A stretch of DNA of 64,000 nt from Cycas panzhihuaensis (taxonomy: Eukaryota > Cycadophyta). Below the pieces are notes generated by a model. The model did no database searches, was not told the DNA's origin, and was given only the letters and a program-made list of their open reading frames with translations. The position numbers were made by a program, and so were the translations under genes. This document shows positions 31,721-43,542 of the stretch, piece after piece; positions within the stretch are counted from its first letter, which is position 1; every line of letters begins with the position of its first letter. The DNA lies in contig CM041465.1 in assembly GCA_023213395.1 (NCBI GenBank), forward strand, positions 231,577,741 through 231,641,740, written 5' to 3'.

Positions 31721-33884
31721 GTATATCACAAAACCTGTTTGCTTCTTGCAGTGAAGTAAAAAAGACGATATTTTAATTGGCTTTTTTTGACTGTCTATCA
31801 TATCAACAATGATGTGGACAAAAGGCAAATCTATTATAGTTTTGCTAAGTTATTGATGTTCAGAGATGGGGAAGTACATTGGTGAGTGGAAACTGTTTCC
31901 CTCCATACAGGCAGGTTTCTTCAACATGGGCTTGTTCTAGCAACTGCAGGGGTTATTTTATGCATAGTTGCATGATTTCAATTGAACATTGATGCTTTAC
32001 AGTTTAATTCTAAAACGTTATGCAAAATGTGAGAGTTGAATGTAGCTTTAAAATGTGACAAATTTCTTAACAGAAAGTGAATTATGAAAAAAATGAAATG
32101 GCAGTTTTGAGGATTAATGTAGATGTAATTTCACTAACTCTATTACATATAATCACTAAAATTTACTTCTCATAACATATGTATTGCACATTCAGGCTTT
32201 ATAATACGAAATTAGCCTCTGTCAAGCTTTATGAAATTTCACCAAAAGTTTGGCATGATGAAACACTTCACTCTTGCCAAATGAGGTGGAAACATTTTTT
32301 ATGTAAATATGTTTTCAGGTATTTTGCACGAAAGTGCAGAAGACAAAGAAGAAATGGGTAATAGGAAATATAATGTTTTTCATTTTGGTTGTAGATTGCA
32401 TTTCTATTATTATATGGTATGTGATTATGCCATCTTATCTACTAAATAATTTATATTGTATTTATACATGTATTGTGTGGATATTTTGGGATATACTTTT
32501 GTTGTAATCTTCATTGCGAGTGTAATGAACCTAAATCACTAGACTGATGTGGTAATATGGCTGTGCTCCTTGATAAATAAATGAATTAATATAAATATAT
32601 ATAATAGTATATCTTATACAAAGTAATTAAAAATAAAGATTGTTAATTAATTATGTAGAGGCATAACCTTTAATAAAAGGGTATAAAATAAAAACATATA
32701 CTTGAGCAATTGATTGTAAATCATCCTTTAGAATTGATATAATTTGTCTTTTGGCATCACTAGCCTTTGGATTGTCCTCCTTTATTTGTGCACTTGTTAT
32801 GCTAATGGAGCCAGCCAAATTCATTTGCCTCAAGTGCTATTGGAGCATTGATTTTGTGCCAGTGAAATTGTCATAATTTCTCATCTCGCTTTATTCCCTT
32901 CTTCATGGAACCATTATTTCATTAGAGCTTTGTCTTGTTCAAAAGTTCTCTGTTGGTTTGTCTCTTATGTTATTTTTTTGCATTTATTTCTTGTTCCTCC
33001 TCATTTGCTCTATTCCTCCCATCTATTTATATTCTTCGTGGCATCTATACTGTCATTTACACCACTCATTTACCCTTAATTATATCACCATCTCTATTTT
33101 AACTAATCCTTTCATAATCTAAGTTTCTTGTTTCTTCAATAACTGTACTAATCGAACTATTCTTTGGCCAAAAAATTGTAGAATTAGTAATTCTTAGCAT
33201 TGTTCTTCATCAATCCTTCTCCAACCCCTCTAGCTTGTTAAAGCCGACCTTTGGGGTTATTGTTCTCGTTCTTGTTCATTGGTGCCTATTCTCATTTCTC
33301 TCATTTTGTTTTAAATGTTTTCTCTCCATACATTTATTTCTTTACTCATTTGTATCGATTGCATTTGTTATAGTTGTAACATAAACACACTCTCACCTAT
33401 GAGCGCACATAAAGGCATGCTCCTCTTCATCTCTGCAATTTTATTGCCTATTTTTTTGGTCTTACAATTCATAATTTGCCTTCAGATACGTTCTTCAATG
33501 AGCAAGTTTTCTCACTTCACATTGCCTTTTTTGTCCCTCAAAGCTTACCCATTTCATTCAATATTGTTTATTTATTTCCTTTTGATTTTGTATTCTTCTC
33601 TCCTTTTCCATATTAACTCAATAGTTGTTGTGCTATTATTCTTTAATTGCCACTATAAATACCTATAAATGGCAGTTAAACCTTTCTATTACTCTACATT
33701 GTACATTGGATGCTAATGTGAAACATTACATTCTTCTTGTATTGTTGTAAATGGTCAATTGCCTTCATATTGTCTCCTTTCTTGCTCTCTTTAGTGCTTA
33801 AATTTTGTGCTTGTTATAGATGATTGTTTAGTAGTGTAACTTGGAAAAACTAGAAGTGATATGTACACAAAGAAAGAGAATGGA
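31721..33884 (+). other. Downstream intron or intergenic DNA
   Basis: The sequence begins with the donor GTATAT. No segment matching the next conserved part of the SPARK-family protein was recognised. It is T-rich with scattered stops. No transposon boundary is seen before 33885. Confidence 0.5.
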
Positions 33885-33898
33885 GTTCTAATACCAAT
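33885..33898 (-). other. PBS-like site marking another minus-strand LTR starting at 33899
   Basis: The minus strand of 33885-33896 reads TGGTATTAGAAC, 10 of 12 matches to the tRNA-Met PBS. Two bases (AT) separate it from TGATATGATAC at 33899, the same geometry as the copia at 7650. The LTR would run right from 33899; its far end is not certain (a GTAACA near 35138 is one candidate). Confidence 0.5.
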
Positions 33899-33999
33899 TG
33901 ATATGATACTAGCGGGGGATAATGGGATTCTGTCTTATAATATTTCAAGAAATTTTAGAGAGCACATGAATTCCATACCAATTGTTTCAAATGTTGTAG

Positions 34000-34430
34000 G
34001 TGTCATTCGTGGCTAAGAGTGCCATTCCTTCATTTGAGTCATTCCACAGTGCATTTCTCTATGGATGCCATTTGTTTATAGGCGTTGTTCTTGCAATTGT
34101 TCCATGAGTGTTCTTTTGTAGGTGTCATTCCTCAACAAGTGTTGTCTTTGCAACTATTCCACGGGCATTCCTCTATAGGTGTTGTTGTTGTGACCATTCT
34201 TATGGCTGGCACCATTTCAATGATTGTTCTTCAACGGGTGTCATTCTAGGGAACTAAGGGAATCACTTCTTTGGTGAGGGCCATTCCAAGGCATGAAATT
34301 AGGTGTTTACAAGTCAAAATAGAGAAACTTATTTACAAGTCCCATTTTAGGAAATTGTTCCCACGGTGGGTGTCATTCTAGGGTTTGAAAATTTGGTGTT
34401 TAGGAACTGGAATAGAGAAACTCGTTGATG
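34000..34430 (+). repeat. Degenerate tandem repeat region
   Basis: The words GGTGTCATTC, CATTCCTCTATAGG and TTGTTCTTGCAA.TGTTCCA recur at irregular spacing of roughly 50-70 bp. The array has decayed; it may be part of the LTR that starts at 33899. Confidence 0.5.
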
Positions 34431-37400
34431 TTGCCTCTTCCTTGGCTCACTTGCAACGCACTATAAGACTATGTTGATGCTATTGGAGTCTACTTCTTGC
34501 CTTGATTTTGTTGTAAATCACAGGTGACTATGCTACAAACTTGAATACAAAAAAAAAACACTTGGAGAAGGACCTATAAGTGAAACTTAAAATTACTTAT
34601 TCTATTTCCGTAACTCCCTCTTATGTACAATGTAATGTGCCCCCTCTCTCTTTTAAGATGCCAGAATTTCACATCATTGTTAGATGAGAGTTCAAGTGAG
34701 TATAGTTACAAGAAAACTAGCAACAATCTCTTGATTACAAGTCTAAAAGCTGAATAAGAATACCTTTTGATTGAAATCAACTATTATGATTAAAATAGAC
34801 TAAATTAACTTGCGTTGATCTATAATTGCTAGCCTGATTAGGTATACATAAAAGATTAGACTTATTGGGAACTTTTCTATGGGTTTCTATAGCTTAAAGT
34901 ACATAAAGCGAGTGAGGACCCATACATTACAAAGCATGTTTAGTCAAACCCCCAAAAAACCTAGCTCTAAGTAATGCAAGCTATAATACATCTATGGTGC
35001 ATGATATACATAATGGAGTTTATTAAGAAGTGTAACTTGGAAGACTGAAGTGAACTTGAGATGTCTTCCATTTGGTATAGTGATGCTAGCTATTGTGTTT
35101 TCCCTTGCGGCGGTTTTCCAGGTTTGATATTGTAACACTATCCTCTCACTCACATTGCATGCATTACTTTTTGCTCATGTTGCATGCACTACAAGACCAA
35201 ATTGAGAAGTATTAAAAATAAAATTATTTCTCAAAGATTTTAATTTCATTGGGGCCAAGTAGGATAGCTCCAAATTAGGTTTTATCATAATGCCATATGT
35301 CCAACTCTTATCACAAAGTAGCCCTTGTTTAACAAAGTTAGTGCTACTTAATACGTCACTAAATGGGTAATACCTAGGTGCAAGCATATTGTTGGGACCC
35401 TTGCAAAATAATAAACCCATGGGTTAAATTCACTTATGGTCTAAAAATAAAGGTAATTTTGAAATTTAGTAATTTCACACCAATCGAAGGTTGTACTGTT
35501 AGCAAATTTGGGGTAAAATAATTGAATGAGATCTACAAACTATGAACTGAATGCCAAAACTTCAGTTGTTTTTGGGGTCAAGTATGCTTTGAATGCTATC
35601 TTCTTTGTGAGAAATATTCTCTTTTTGTAGTCAAGTTGACAACTCCCAACATTGTAAGTTAAGTTATGGAGAACATCAAGGGCATTTCTTTTTAGCTCGT
35701 GAGATTTATTGGGCATTCACATCACAATGATGAGCAAATTATTCTTCAATCTTTTATAAAAGAATGGGAGATAGAGCCACCCAAAGATGGTGATGAGATA
35801 AAAGAGAATAATATAAGTAATTAGCATGAAGTAGGGATAGACCACGAAGCAACTCCTAAGATATCTATAGCTAAACCACACAAGCATAATACTAATAAGT
35901 AGGTAGAATCAGTCAAAAGAGTCCAAGCTGTGTGTTCTTGGACAATAAGATACACACGAAGAATACATGAAATAGATTCTTGCAGTTATAAAGGAATGAG
36001 TTAAAAAATGAAGGAATACAAACCTCATAGAAACAGATAGGAGAGTGAAAATTGGATATCTTGAAAAATGGTTGTTGCACTCCCTAGTATCATAAAATAT
36101 CCATATGATAGGAAGCAATATAGACAATAGATTGTAAATACCTATAAATTTAGTTGATATGTTGCATGCCTTGAAGAAGTTCTATGGTTGTAGAACTGAA
36201 TGAAAAACACGAGAAAACATGGACGAATAACATATAAAGAGTTGGAAAGGGAAGCAAGAGTGCTTGCTCAAAATTTCTTCCTTTCTTTCTTTCCCATTTC
36301 ATTATGAAATGTAAGTATGCTTTTATAATAAGAAAAGGTAGCTTTGGTAGTTATCAGTGGTAACTATCATTTACTATTTAATCTCTAACTAACTGAGTTT
36401 ATACTAAGCCTAATTGACTATTGTAAATTTAAGCTTATTAGCCTAATTAGGCATTACATTAAAGTGCATTCTTACTAGGACTATAGCTTGGCTATGTAGA
36501 TTACATAATCACACCAAAAAAGTACCTAGCTTTACCTAACATGAATGTTGATTAAATATATCTAGGTTCCTCTAAGAAGAATGGGAGGGTGATGTTTTGT
36601 GATGCAACAACATCATCATACAACCATATCTATGTTCATCATCATCTAACCATATTTACATACATCATTGTGCAACCATATATACACACATCTAACTACT
36701 AAAATAAGAGCATGAATCAACAGGCACAAATATTTATATGCAACAATTCGTCGTCAATGTCTTGCCTTATTATTATAACAAAATGTGATACAGACATCAA
36801 GTACAAGATGTATCGGGCTATGTGATCATTGAAGACCAATTCCACACCCTAATCCAGTGCCAAGACATATAACATAGAAGGATGGTTCTTTTGCCTCACA
36901 CCCCCTTTCTCTTGCAATCCACTCACTTAAATACATATTTCCTTGTAACCATTCATGTCATGATGAATAACCTGTCATAATGATTGTTAATAATCATGTT
37001 TACTATTTAACGTAAATAATACTCTAACATGTATCCCTCCCTTTTTAGGCTCGAGTGTTTTGCTTAGGTGAGATCAAAACACCATTTTACACAAAATTTT
37101 ATTCTTGTAGTCAATTTATTAGTTTGGTTTATGAGTTTTGGGCAACCTCCTGATCGTGTGGCTTAGCGCATGATGATCTGTGACTTATCTGGATCAACCC
37201 AACAAAATTGGTATGAATTTGAATTGGCCTTTGATGGATCATTTGGAGCATGTATCGTTGCTTGGATCATCCCTATTAATAGATCAATCATAATGGATCA
37301 TTGTTGATTGTATTGTTTTATGTTTCTTCAATATTTGTTTGGATCTATGATCTTGTTGTGTTGTTTACTCACGTATTTTGGATTAGTGAATCTACGTGTT

Positions 37401-37539
37401 GATCATCATCTTGCTTTGTTTTGTTGCATATGCTCGGTGGATTTATGTGTTGATCATTGTCTTGCTTTGTTTATGCTCACTCATCACTCGCATATTTGGA
37501 TTGGTGGTATGTGTTGTATGCACACATTGTGGATTGACA
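34431..37539. other. 3.1 kb without a supported gene
   Basis: AT-rich sequence with short open frames only. CAT/CAACCATAT-rich simple sequence occurs near 36600-36700. The stretch ending TACTCTAACA near 37027 could be an LTR start read on the minus strand, but no partner or PBS was found. Confidence 0.5.
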
Positions 37540-38205
37540 GTCTTTTGTGATGATCAACAATCTTCTTATGTTGGATCAATGGATCATTGATTTAGTATGT
37601 TTGATCGGTGATTAAGCATGATGTTGGATCAATAATGATGTAACTTTGGCGATTATGCAACATTGATGATGATGCACAATGTAACATTGGCGATGATGCA
37701 CGATATAACATCAACAATGATGTAACACTAACGGTGATGCATGATGTAACATCGGTGATGATGCGTGATGCATGATGTTTGATTGATGATGAGGTAACAT
37801 CAATGATGATGTTTGATGTAACATCGACAATGATGTAACATTAGTGATGATGCATGATGTAACATTGGTGATATTGCACAATGTTGGCAATGTTGGATCG
37901 ATGATGACCCACGATGGATCGACGATGTTGCATGACATTGGATTGTGACGTTGCACAGTGTTGGATTGACGATCACGCACGATGTTGGATTGAAGACCAA
38001 GCACGATGGATTAGTGAGGATGTTGGATTGGTGATGATGCACAGTGTTGGATCGACAATCATGCATGATGTTGGATCAAAGATGATGCACAATGTTGAAT
38101 GATGCATAATGTTGGATTGACAATGGCGCACAGTGTTGGATCAACAACCATGCATGATGTTGGATTGAGGATGATGCGTGTTGTTGGATCAAGGATGATG
38201 CACAA
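37540..38205 (+). repeat. Minisatellite, unit about 25-30 bp
   Basis: An irregular array of units resembling GATGATGCACGATGTTGGAT followed by a YGAYRAT spacer. The left part has TGATGTAACATYGRYRATGA variants and the right part GTTGGATYGA variants. Open frames on both strands follow from the 3 bp-compatible periodicity and are not treated as genes. It ends at an AT-rich stretch. Confidence 0.85.
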
Positions 38206-38413
38206 TATTTTTTATTTTAATTTTATTATTTATTTTAAAATTATTTACAACCATCTATGTAATCCAAAAATTTAATATCGTTCATGATAGGTTCACATGC
38301 TTGGTCCCCTCCTCCTTTTGTTTGTCTTTGTTTTGTATTTGCCTTGATAAGTCATGCTATTATTTTATTAATTGCTCATTGATGATTCATATCTGTCTTA
38401 TCATGTGGTTATC

Positions 38414-38769
38414 TGAATGGTCTTAGCACTTACAATAGACCTTTATTAGCACTTCAATAGCTCTAATTACATCAAAAGTATAAGAGTAGAGTGCTAGGAA
38501 GCTTAAAGAACACCAAAAGATATGATGTACGCAAGTACAATCTCACAAGACAAGATTATGACATAAGAGATATCTTTACAAATTCTTGGCCTTAAGTAAA
38601 CAAAAGTGGTCACTTTTCTAGCATCTTATTGGAGAACCATGCGACCTTTAATCTCATTGGTGGAGATATACAACCTATGCACACAAATTAATAATTGATA
38701 TTAGCCTTCTCTACCTTAACTGTGTGGTCAGATGCTTATGTGCCACTAACCTTGGGAGGTTACTTAACA
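38414..38769 (-). repeat. 3' LTR of chromovirus A
   Basis: 356 bp repeat of 44698-45052, with shared blocks such as CTTAAAGAACACCAAAAGAT and CTAACCTTGGGAGG. It ends TTAACA. Confidence 0.9.
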
Positions 38770-38784
38770 GGTCCCATCCCCCGA
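38770..38784 (-). other. Polypurine tract of chromovirus A
   Basis: The minus strand reads TCGGGGGATGGGACC immediately before the LTR start TGTTAAG. Confidence 0.8.
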
Positions 38785-39760
38785 GACTTTGAGTCCTTGA
38801 AGCGCTAAAAGTGTTGATGTTGCTTGATAAATTCTGTTGATTTCCATGTTGCTTTGTTAGGTCCACAACTGACCCACTGCACTAGATATTCAAAAATGGT
38901 TATACTCTAGAGAGGTTCTATTTCAGAGATGACATTGACAAATGCTTAAAATACACATAAGGGGAACTATGAGGATTTCTTCTTCTTGAAGGGTAAGGAG
39001 GGTTTTTTCGGGGTGATGGACTTTTCCAAGTATTTTTTTTAGGCAGGATACATAAAAAACATTAAGGATCTTGGTATCGGGTGGAAAGTCAAGAGCATAG
39101 GCTGCTGCACCAATTTGCTTGGTAACTTTATAGGGGCCATAGTAGTGGGGATTGAGCTTGCAGGATTTATCATTACGGAGGGATTGTGGCTTGTAAGGTT
39201 GGAGGTGAAGGAAGACCAAATCACCCACTTCAAAAGATCGATCAGATCGATGGTGATAGGATGAGCTCATGTTGAAGTAAGTTTCTAATGCTCGGAAGAG
39301 TTGTTGCCAAAATGTGCTTGTGGATTTAGGGTCTCTGTCTAATACAGTTGTAGATGGAAAACCATGAAGGTGGAAGATGAATTGCATATAGAGGTTAGTG
39401 AAACAGGGGGCTTTGTAAGTAGTATGGATGGGTATGAAATGAGCATATTTGGTCAATCGATCCATGATGACCCAAATTTAATCATAGCCGATTGAGGATG
39501 GGAGCCCAATGATAAAATCCATGGCAATGACTTGCCATTTGCCTTGAGGAATTTTTAGGGTCTGAAGTAGGCCTAGTTGGGCCTTGGTATCCACCTTATT
39601 ACGTTGGCATGTATCACATTCAGATATATATGTGAAGATGGCAGACTTAATATGGGACCAGAAGAAATCTGACTGAATCTAATGATATGTTTTGTCAAAT
39701 CTCGAATGTCCGCCAAGGGGGGTGTTGTGATATTCGGGGAAGATGCGGGGAATAAATGGT
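38780..39760 (-). pseudogene. Integrase with C-terminal chromodomain (chromovirus A)
   Basis: The zinc-binding part CDTCQRNKVDTKAQLGLL lies near 39590, then DFIIGLPSS with the first catalytic Asp. An in-frame stop follows near 39480. MDRLTKYAHFIPIHTTYK opens the segment at 39465, with VLDRDPKSTSTFW for the second Asp. The usual GQTE region appears to be missing between SSSYHHRSDRS and FEVGDLVFLHLQ, an internal deletion. The C-terminal module has GPYKVTKQIG and a chromodomain remnant, YLVQWVSCGPNKATWKSTEF, near 38830. Chromodomains steer integration to marked chromatin in this group. Confidence 0.82.
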
Positions 39761-39879
39761 GAGGTCAGGTGAACAAGAATGTGGTTTTGGTAGAGAATGT
39801 GATTATTATGTAGAGTCCAATCTTTATGACTCTAAACTTTATTAGTCCATGTGGCAAAGTCAAGTTGAGCTTTGTTGTC

Positions 39880-41254
39880 TTTGGGCAAGTTTTATAGCCA
39901 AGAAGGTTGGGGCATAGAGATGGCCTGGATGGTGGGTTTAGATGGAAGACAGGAAAGGGCATCTCCAACAACATTGCCCTTGCCCTTCTTATATCAGATG
40001 GTGAAGTCAAAGACCTGTAATCTGTGAACCCACATGGCTTGTTCTTTAGACAGAACTGGTTGGTCTAATAGATGTTGAAGACTATGGTGATCAGTCAAAT
40101 TAGTAAACATAGATCCAAGCAGATACTGACGCTAGTTGTCTATTGCATATAGAATGGCCCTATTTTTTTTTTTTTTTTGATAGATTGACATCCTACACTC
40201 ATGTTGTTTGAGCTTACGACTTTCAAATGTGATTGGGTGAACATTTTACATGAAGATAGCCCCTAACCCAATACCTGAAGCATCACATTCTAATTGAAAG
40301 GCTAGGAAAAATCTGGATGGCGAGGATTGATGTGGTTGACATGAATATTTTCAAATGGTTGAAAACATCGTCAACATTTGGTGACCATAAAAAGAGTCCT
40401 TGCAGAGTAAATTTGTTAAGAGGCCTACAATGGAGGTGTAATATTTGATGAATTGACGATAAAAGCCAATTAGTCTGAGGAAGCCCCATAATTGGGTGAG
40501 GTTCTTTGGTGTGGGCCACTGAGAGATGATTGATATTTTATCTGGATCAACTCTTACACCTTTTGTGGAAATGATGTGACCTAGGTACTATAGTTCAGTT
40601 TTACCAAATTCGCATTTCAGCATCTTGGCATATAACTAGTTTCGGTCAAGAATCTAAAGGGCAGTTTCCAAATGTTGGAGATGTAAGGACATGTCAATGG
40701 TATAAATGAGTATATCATCAAATAAGACAATAATGAATTTGCGAAGATAAGGTGTAAAAATTTTATTCATGATGGCTTAGAGGGTGGCTGGAGTATTACA
40801 TGGCCCAAATGGCATGACTTGAACTCGAAGTGGCCATGGTGAGTTTGGAAAGCCATTTTATGCTTGTTTTTAGGTGTTATTGGTATTTGATAGCATCCAG
40901 ATTGCAAGTCTAATTTAGAAAAAAATTGTGGTCCCATGGATCTCATCTAACATATCATCAATTTGGGGGGTGGGGGAACTTATTCTTAATGGTGAGTTTG
41001 TTGAGTTTTCTATAATCAACACAAAGCCGAAAAGAGCCATCTTTTTTGTGAACTAGCATAATAGGGGTTGCATAAGGGCTTTTATTGGGCTGTATTATTC
41101 CCATGTCTATGAGTTTGTTGGTAATGTGCTCAATCTCATTCCTTTGAAAGTAAGAATTTTGGTTTGGACGTAGGTGGATGGGGTTATGGGGGTTTGAGTT
41201 TGATGATGTGGTAAAACTTGCGAACTGGGGAAAGGTTACCAGGTAGGGGGGCAC
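39880..41254 (-). pseudogene. Reverse transcriptase and RNase H (chromovirus A)
   Basis: The N-terminal RT segment at 41254-40958 reads [18 protein letters not shown] then [20 protein letters not shown], characteristic of gypsy. The catalytic loop near 40720 reads VLFDDILIYT with both Asp retained. RNase H begins with LECDASGIGLGAIF near 40290 and ends with FDFTI-stop-YKKGKGNVVGDALS near 39990. Several frame changes. Enzymatically dead as a polyprotein. Confidence 0.85.
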
Positions 41255-41401
41255 AAGCGGGTTGGTATTTAGTTAGAATGGTTTGGACATCCAGGTGGTC
41301 TTCTAACTACGGTTGAATGCTATTTAGGCAAACAATATATCCAACAGTATCGTTGAGTTGCTTGTTCATCTACTTGGGGAAATAAGTTTGTTTGGTGGTG
41401 A

Positions 41402-41760
41402 TTAGAGACGGTAAAGTTTGTGAGTTTGGCCATTTTGATCTTTAAACATTATAAATGTATTATTTGGGGAATTATTGGTGTTGTAAGTTTCTAACGTTTG
41501 GAGCCATTGGACTCCTAAGATGGCGTATGATCCCCCAATGGATAAGGCATAAAAATTTGAGCTAAGTTGATATGTGTCAATTTGGACTTGGAGATTTTGA
41601 ATAACTCCCACACAATGAAGGTTGTAGTGGCTTGGTAAAGAACAATTAAAACCTATTTTTGGCTTGATGTAAAGGTTTAGTTGTCTGGCTATTGCAGTAT
41701 CTATGAAGTTTAATGATGTGTCATTGTTGATTAAAATTGTGATGGGAGTCTTCCTTAGTG
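41402..41760 (-). pseudogene. Retropepsin remnant (chromovirus A)
   Basis: The C-terminal part of the protease is clear: SIGGSYAILGVQWLQTLETY near 41490-41540. Upstream, near 41730, the frame contains the IDTAIARQLNL-like alpha-helical segment that follows the active site. Confidence 0.75.
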
Positions 41761-41770
41761 TCCCTCTTAC

Positions 41771-42860
41771 TCACAATGGATCAGGGCAGGTCGAAGAGGA
41801 AACAACGGATAAGGATGCTTCGGGTATGGGTTCAAGTGGCGGGGAGGTTTCCAACAATGTTTCATCTTCGGAATTAGAATCGAGGTCGATGGTGAATATT
41901 ACTCTTTTAGCTTTACATACTTTACTGTGTCCGGGGAACCATTGTTCTGCACACTGTGAACATAGGTCGGCTTCCTTGCATTTGTGTACCTCTAATGTGG
42001 GCATCTGTACTGGTGTCGATGATTGTTCTATTGTTGGTCATTCTACTGGTTGTTGTTGGGGGTCCTCTGCTCGAAACCTCGGGGACCTATATGGATTTGC
42101 TAGCCTTGGGCTGTTGGACCATGTTGAGTCCTCCAAAATTGAATGCTCACTTTGTGACAAACTCAACTTCAATTGCCTTGGTTGTATTGATGGTATTTTT
42201 GAGACTAGGGGGCTGGCTGGTCTTTAGTTTCATTTGAATCCTTTCTTTGAGACCAACTATGTACATTTCAATCAACATCTACTTATCAAAATTTTGGGTA
42301 ACTCTATTGTGAATAGCCTAGTACTCGTCAGTATATGCTTCTATCGAAGTTGATTGTGTTAATCGAGTAAGTTGGCTAAAAAAAGATTGGTTCTATGTTT
42401 CCTTGTATTGCTCGTACGAGCATTTACAAAATTGATCTCATGTTTGATTTGTTGGATATTCTTGAGTCCACCATTTATACTAGTGATGGGCTTTTCCTTC
42501 CAAGTGGATGGAGGCAAATATCAACTGATGAACTTGGGACATCTGATTGAGTGCAAAGTATGATTCCAGTTTACTAATCCGATTGCAGGTTGCATCCTTA
42601 TTGAGGTATGGATCAAAGATCGCTATATTGATCTTATGATTAAATGTTTGTTGACCTGGAGACTAGGGAGGTGGGGTTCCACCTTGTGAAGTGTTTATGG
42701 AGTTGGAGGTGGATATCGAGATGAAATTGGAGATTGGATATGTATGACTGCGACGTCTTTGGCTAGATTTGCAAGGTCCATTGAGAGTTTGGATGTATCT
42801 TGTTGATGTTTGTCCTGCACAGGGTGCCTGTAGGTTGATTTTCTCCGAAAATGACAGTTA
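41771..42860 (-). pseudogene. Gag (chromovirus A)
   Basis: Near 41960-42004 the minus strand encodes a zinc motif, LCSQCAEQWFPGHSKVC, the long-spaced CxxC...H...C variant typical of chromovirus gag (compare the CxxCxxKxxPGHxC form). Upstream parts read KDATCNRISKLESYFALNQM and a charged region with several stops. Decayed. Confidence 0.75.
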
Positions 42861-43004
42861 AAAATGACCTAGTGGAGATTGATCAGCACGATGCGCTGAT
42901 CAAAATAAGATGTATGAATTTTTATGGTCACTTTAGGGTCATGGACGTTTTGTTTGTGTTGAGTCTAATGGTGCAGGTCTTGCCTAAATCCGAGAAGTAT
43001 TGGT

Positions 43005-43528
43005 TGTTAAACCCTTATGTTTACATGCTAAGTAATGTACTTTATATTGTAACATTATGTAAAGGTGTCTTATCACCTAATGTGATGAAGTACACACCCA
43101 CATTCTTTCTAGTAGCACAATGTTGTGACTTGAGGGTCCATGTACCCCTAATGCACCTTTGCTCACAAGAGAGCCCAGCAAACACTTATCCCACATGCAA
43201 ATGGCATGCATGTTTGATAGTTGTCAAACATAAAGCCCCCCCAAGATCTCTCCTCCAACTCTACATATTGAGACCAATTCTCATGTATCACACAAGAGAG
43301 TGAGTATCGTATTGTTATGCTAAAATTTTTGAATCCAAGTCAATCTTGTTTATTTGGAGTGAGGAACAATTCCTACTCCCCCACATCTTGTGTCCTTTCT
43401 TGTGCTTGGTTCATATGCTTGGTTCATTGCTTAGGTGCTCATCTTCATAGCCTTGCTATAGATGCTAATCATCTTATTATGTTAGCATACTCGCTCTCTA
43501 AGTGATTCTAGGGTTGTGTTCATCATTA
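43005..43528 (+). repeat. Copia LTR of the outer-element family, plus PBS at 43531-43542
   Basis: It starts TGTTAAACCCTTATG and, after reverse-complementing one of them, matches the LTR at 10075-10621 block by block, including TATTGAGACCAATTCTCAT and ATGCTAATCATCTT. The following bases, TGGTGTGAGAGC (10 of 12 PBS matches), lie two bases after the LTR end, which reads TTA rather than ACA. So this is a 5' LTR with its PBS on the plus strand, with no recognisable interior behind it. A T16 run follows at about 43579. Confidence 0.78.
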
Positions 43529-43542
43529 ATTGGTGTGAGAGC

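Noticed and set aside
31721-31751. Possible 31 bp intron (GTATAT...TTGCAG) continuing the SPARK gene
   Set aside because: Too short for a plant intron. The downstream frame stops quickly without family similarity, so I end the exon at 31720.
37711-38102. Overlapping ORFs on both strands
   Set aside because: By-product of a minisatellite with a periodicity compatible with codons.
37540-38205. CRISPR-like repeat array
   Set aside because: Units are irregular and contiguous without unique spacers, and the context is eukaryotic.
42372-42563. Plus-strand 63-codon hydrophobic frame
   Set aside because: Antisense of the chromovirus A gag.
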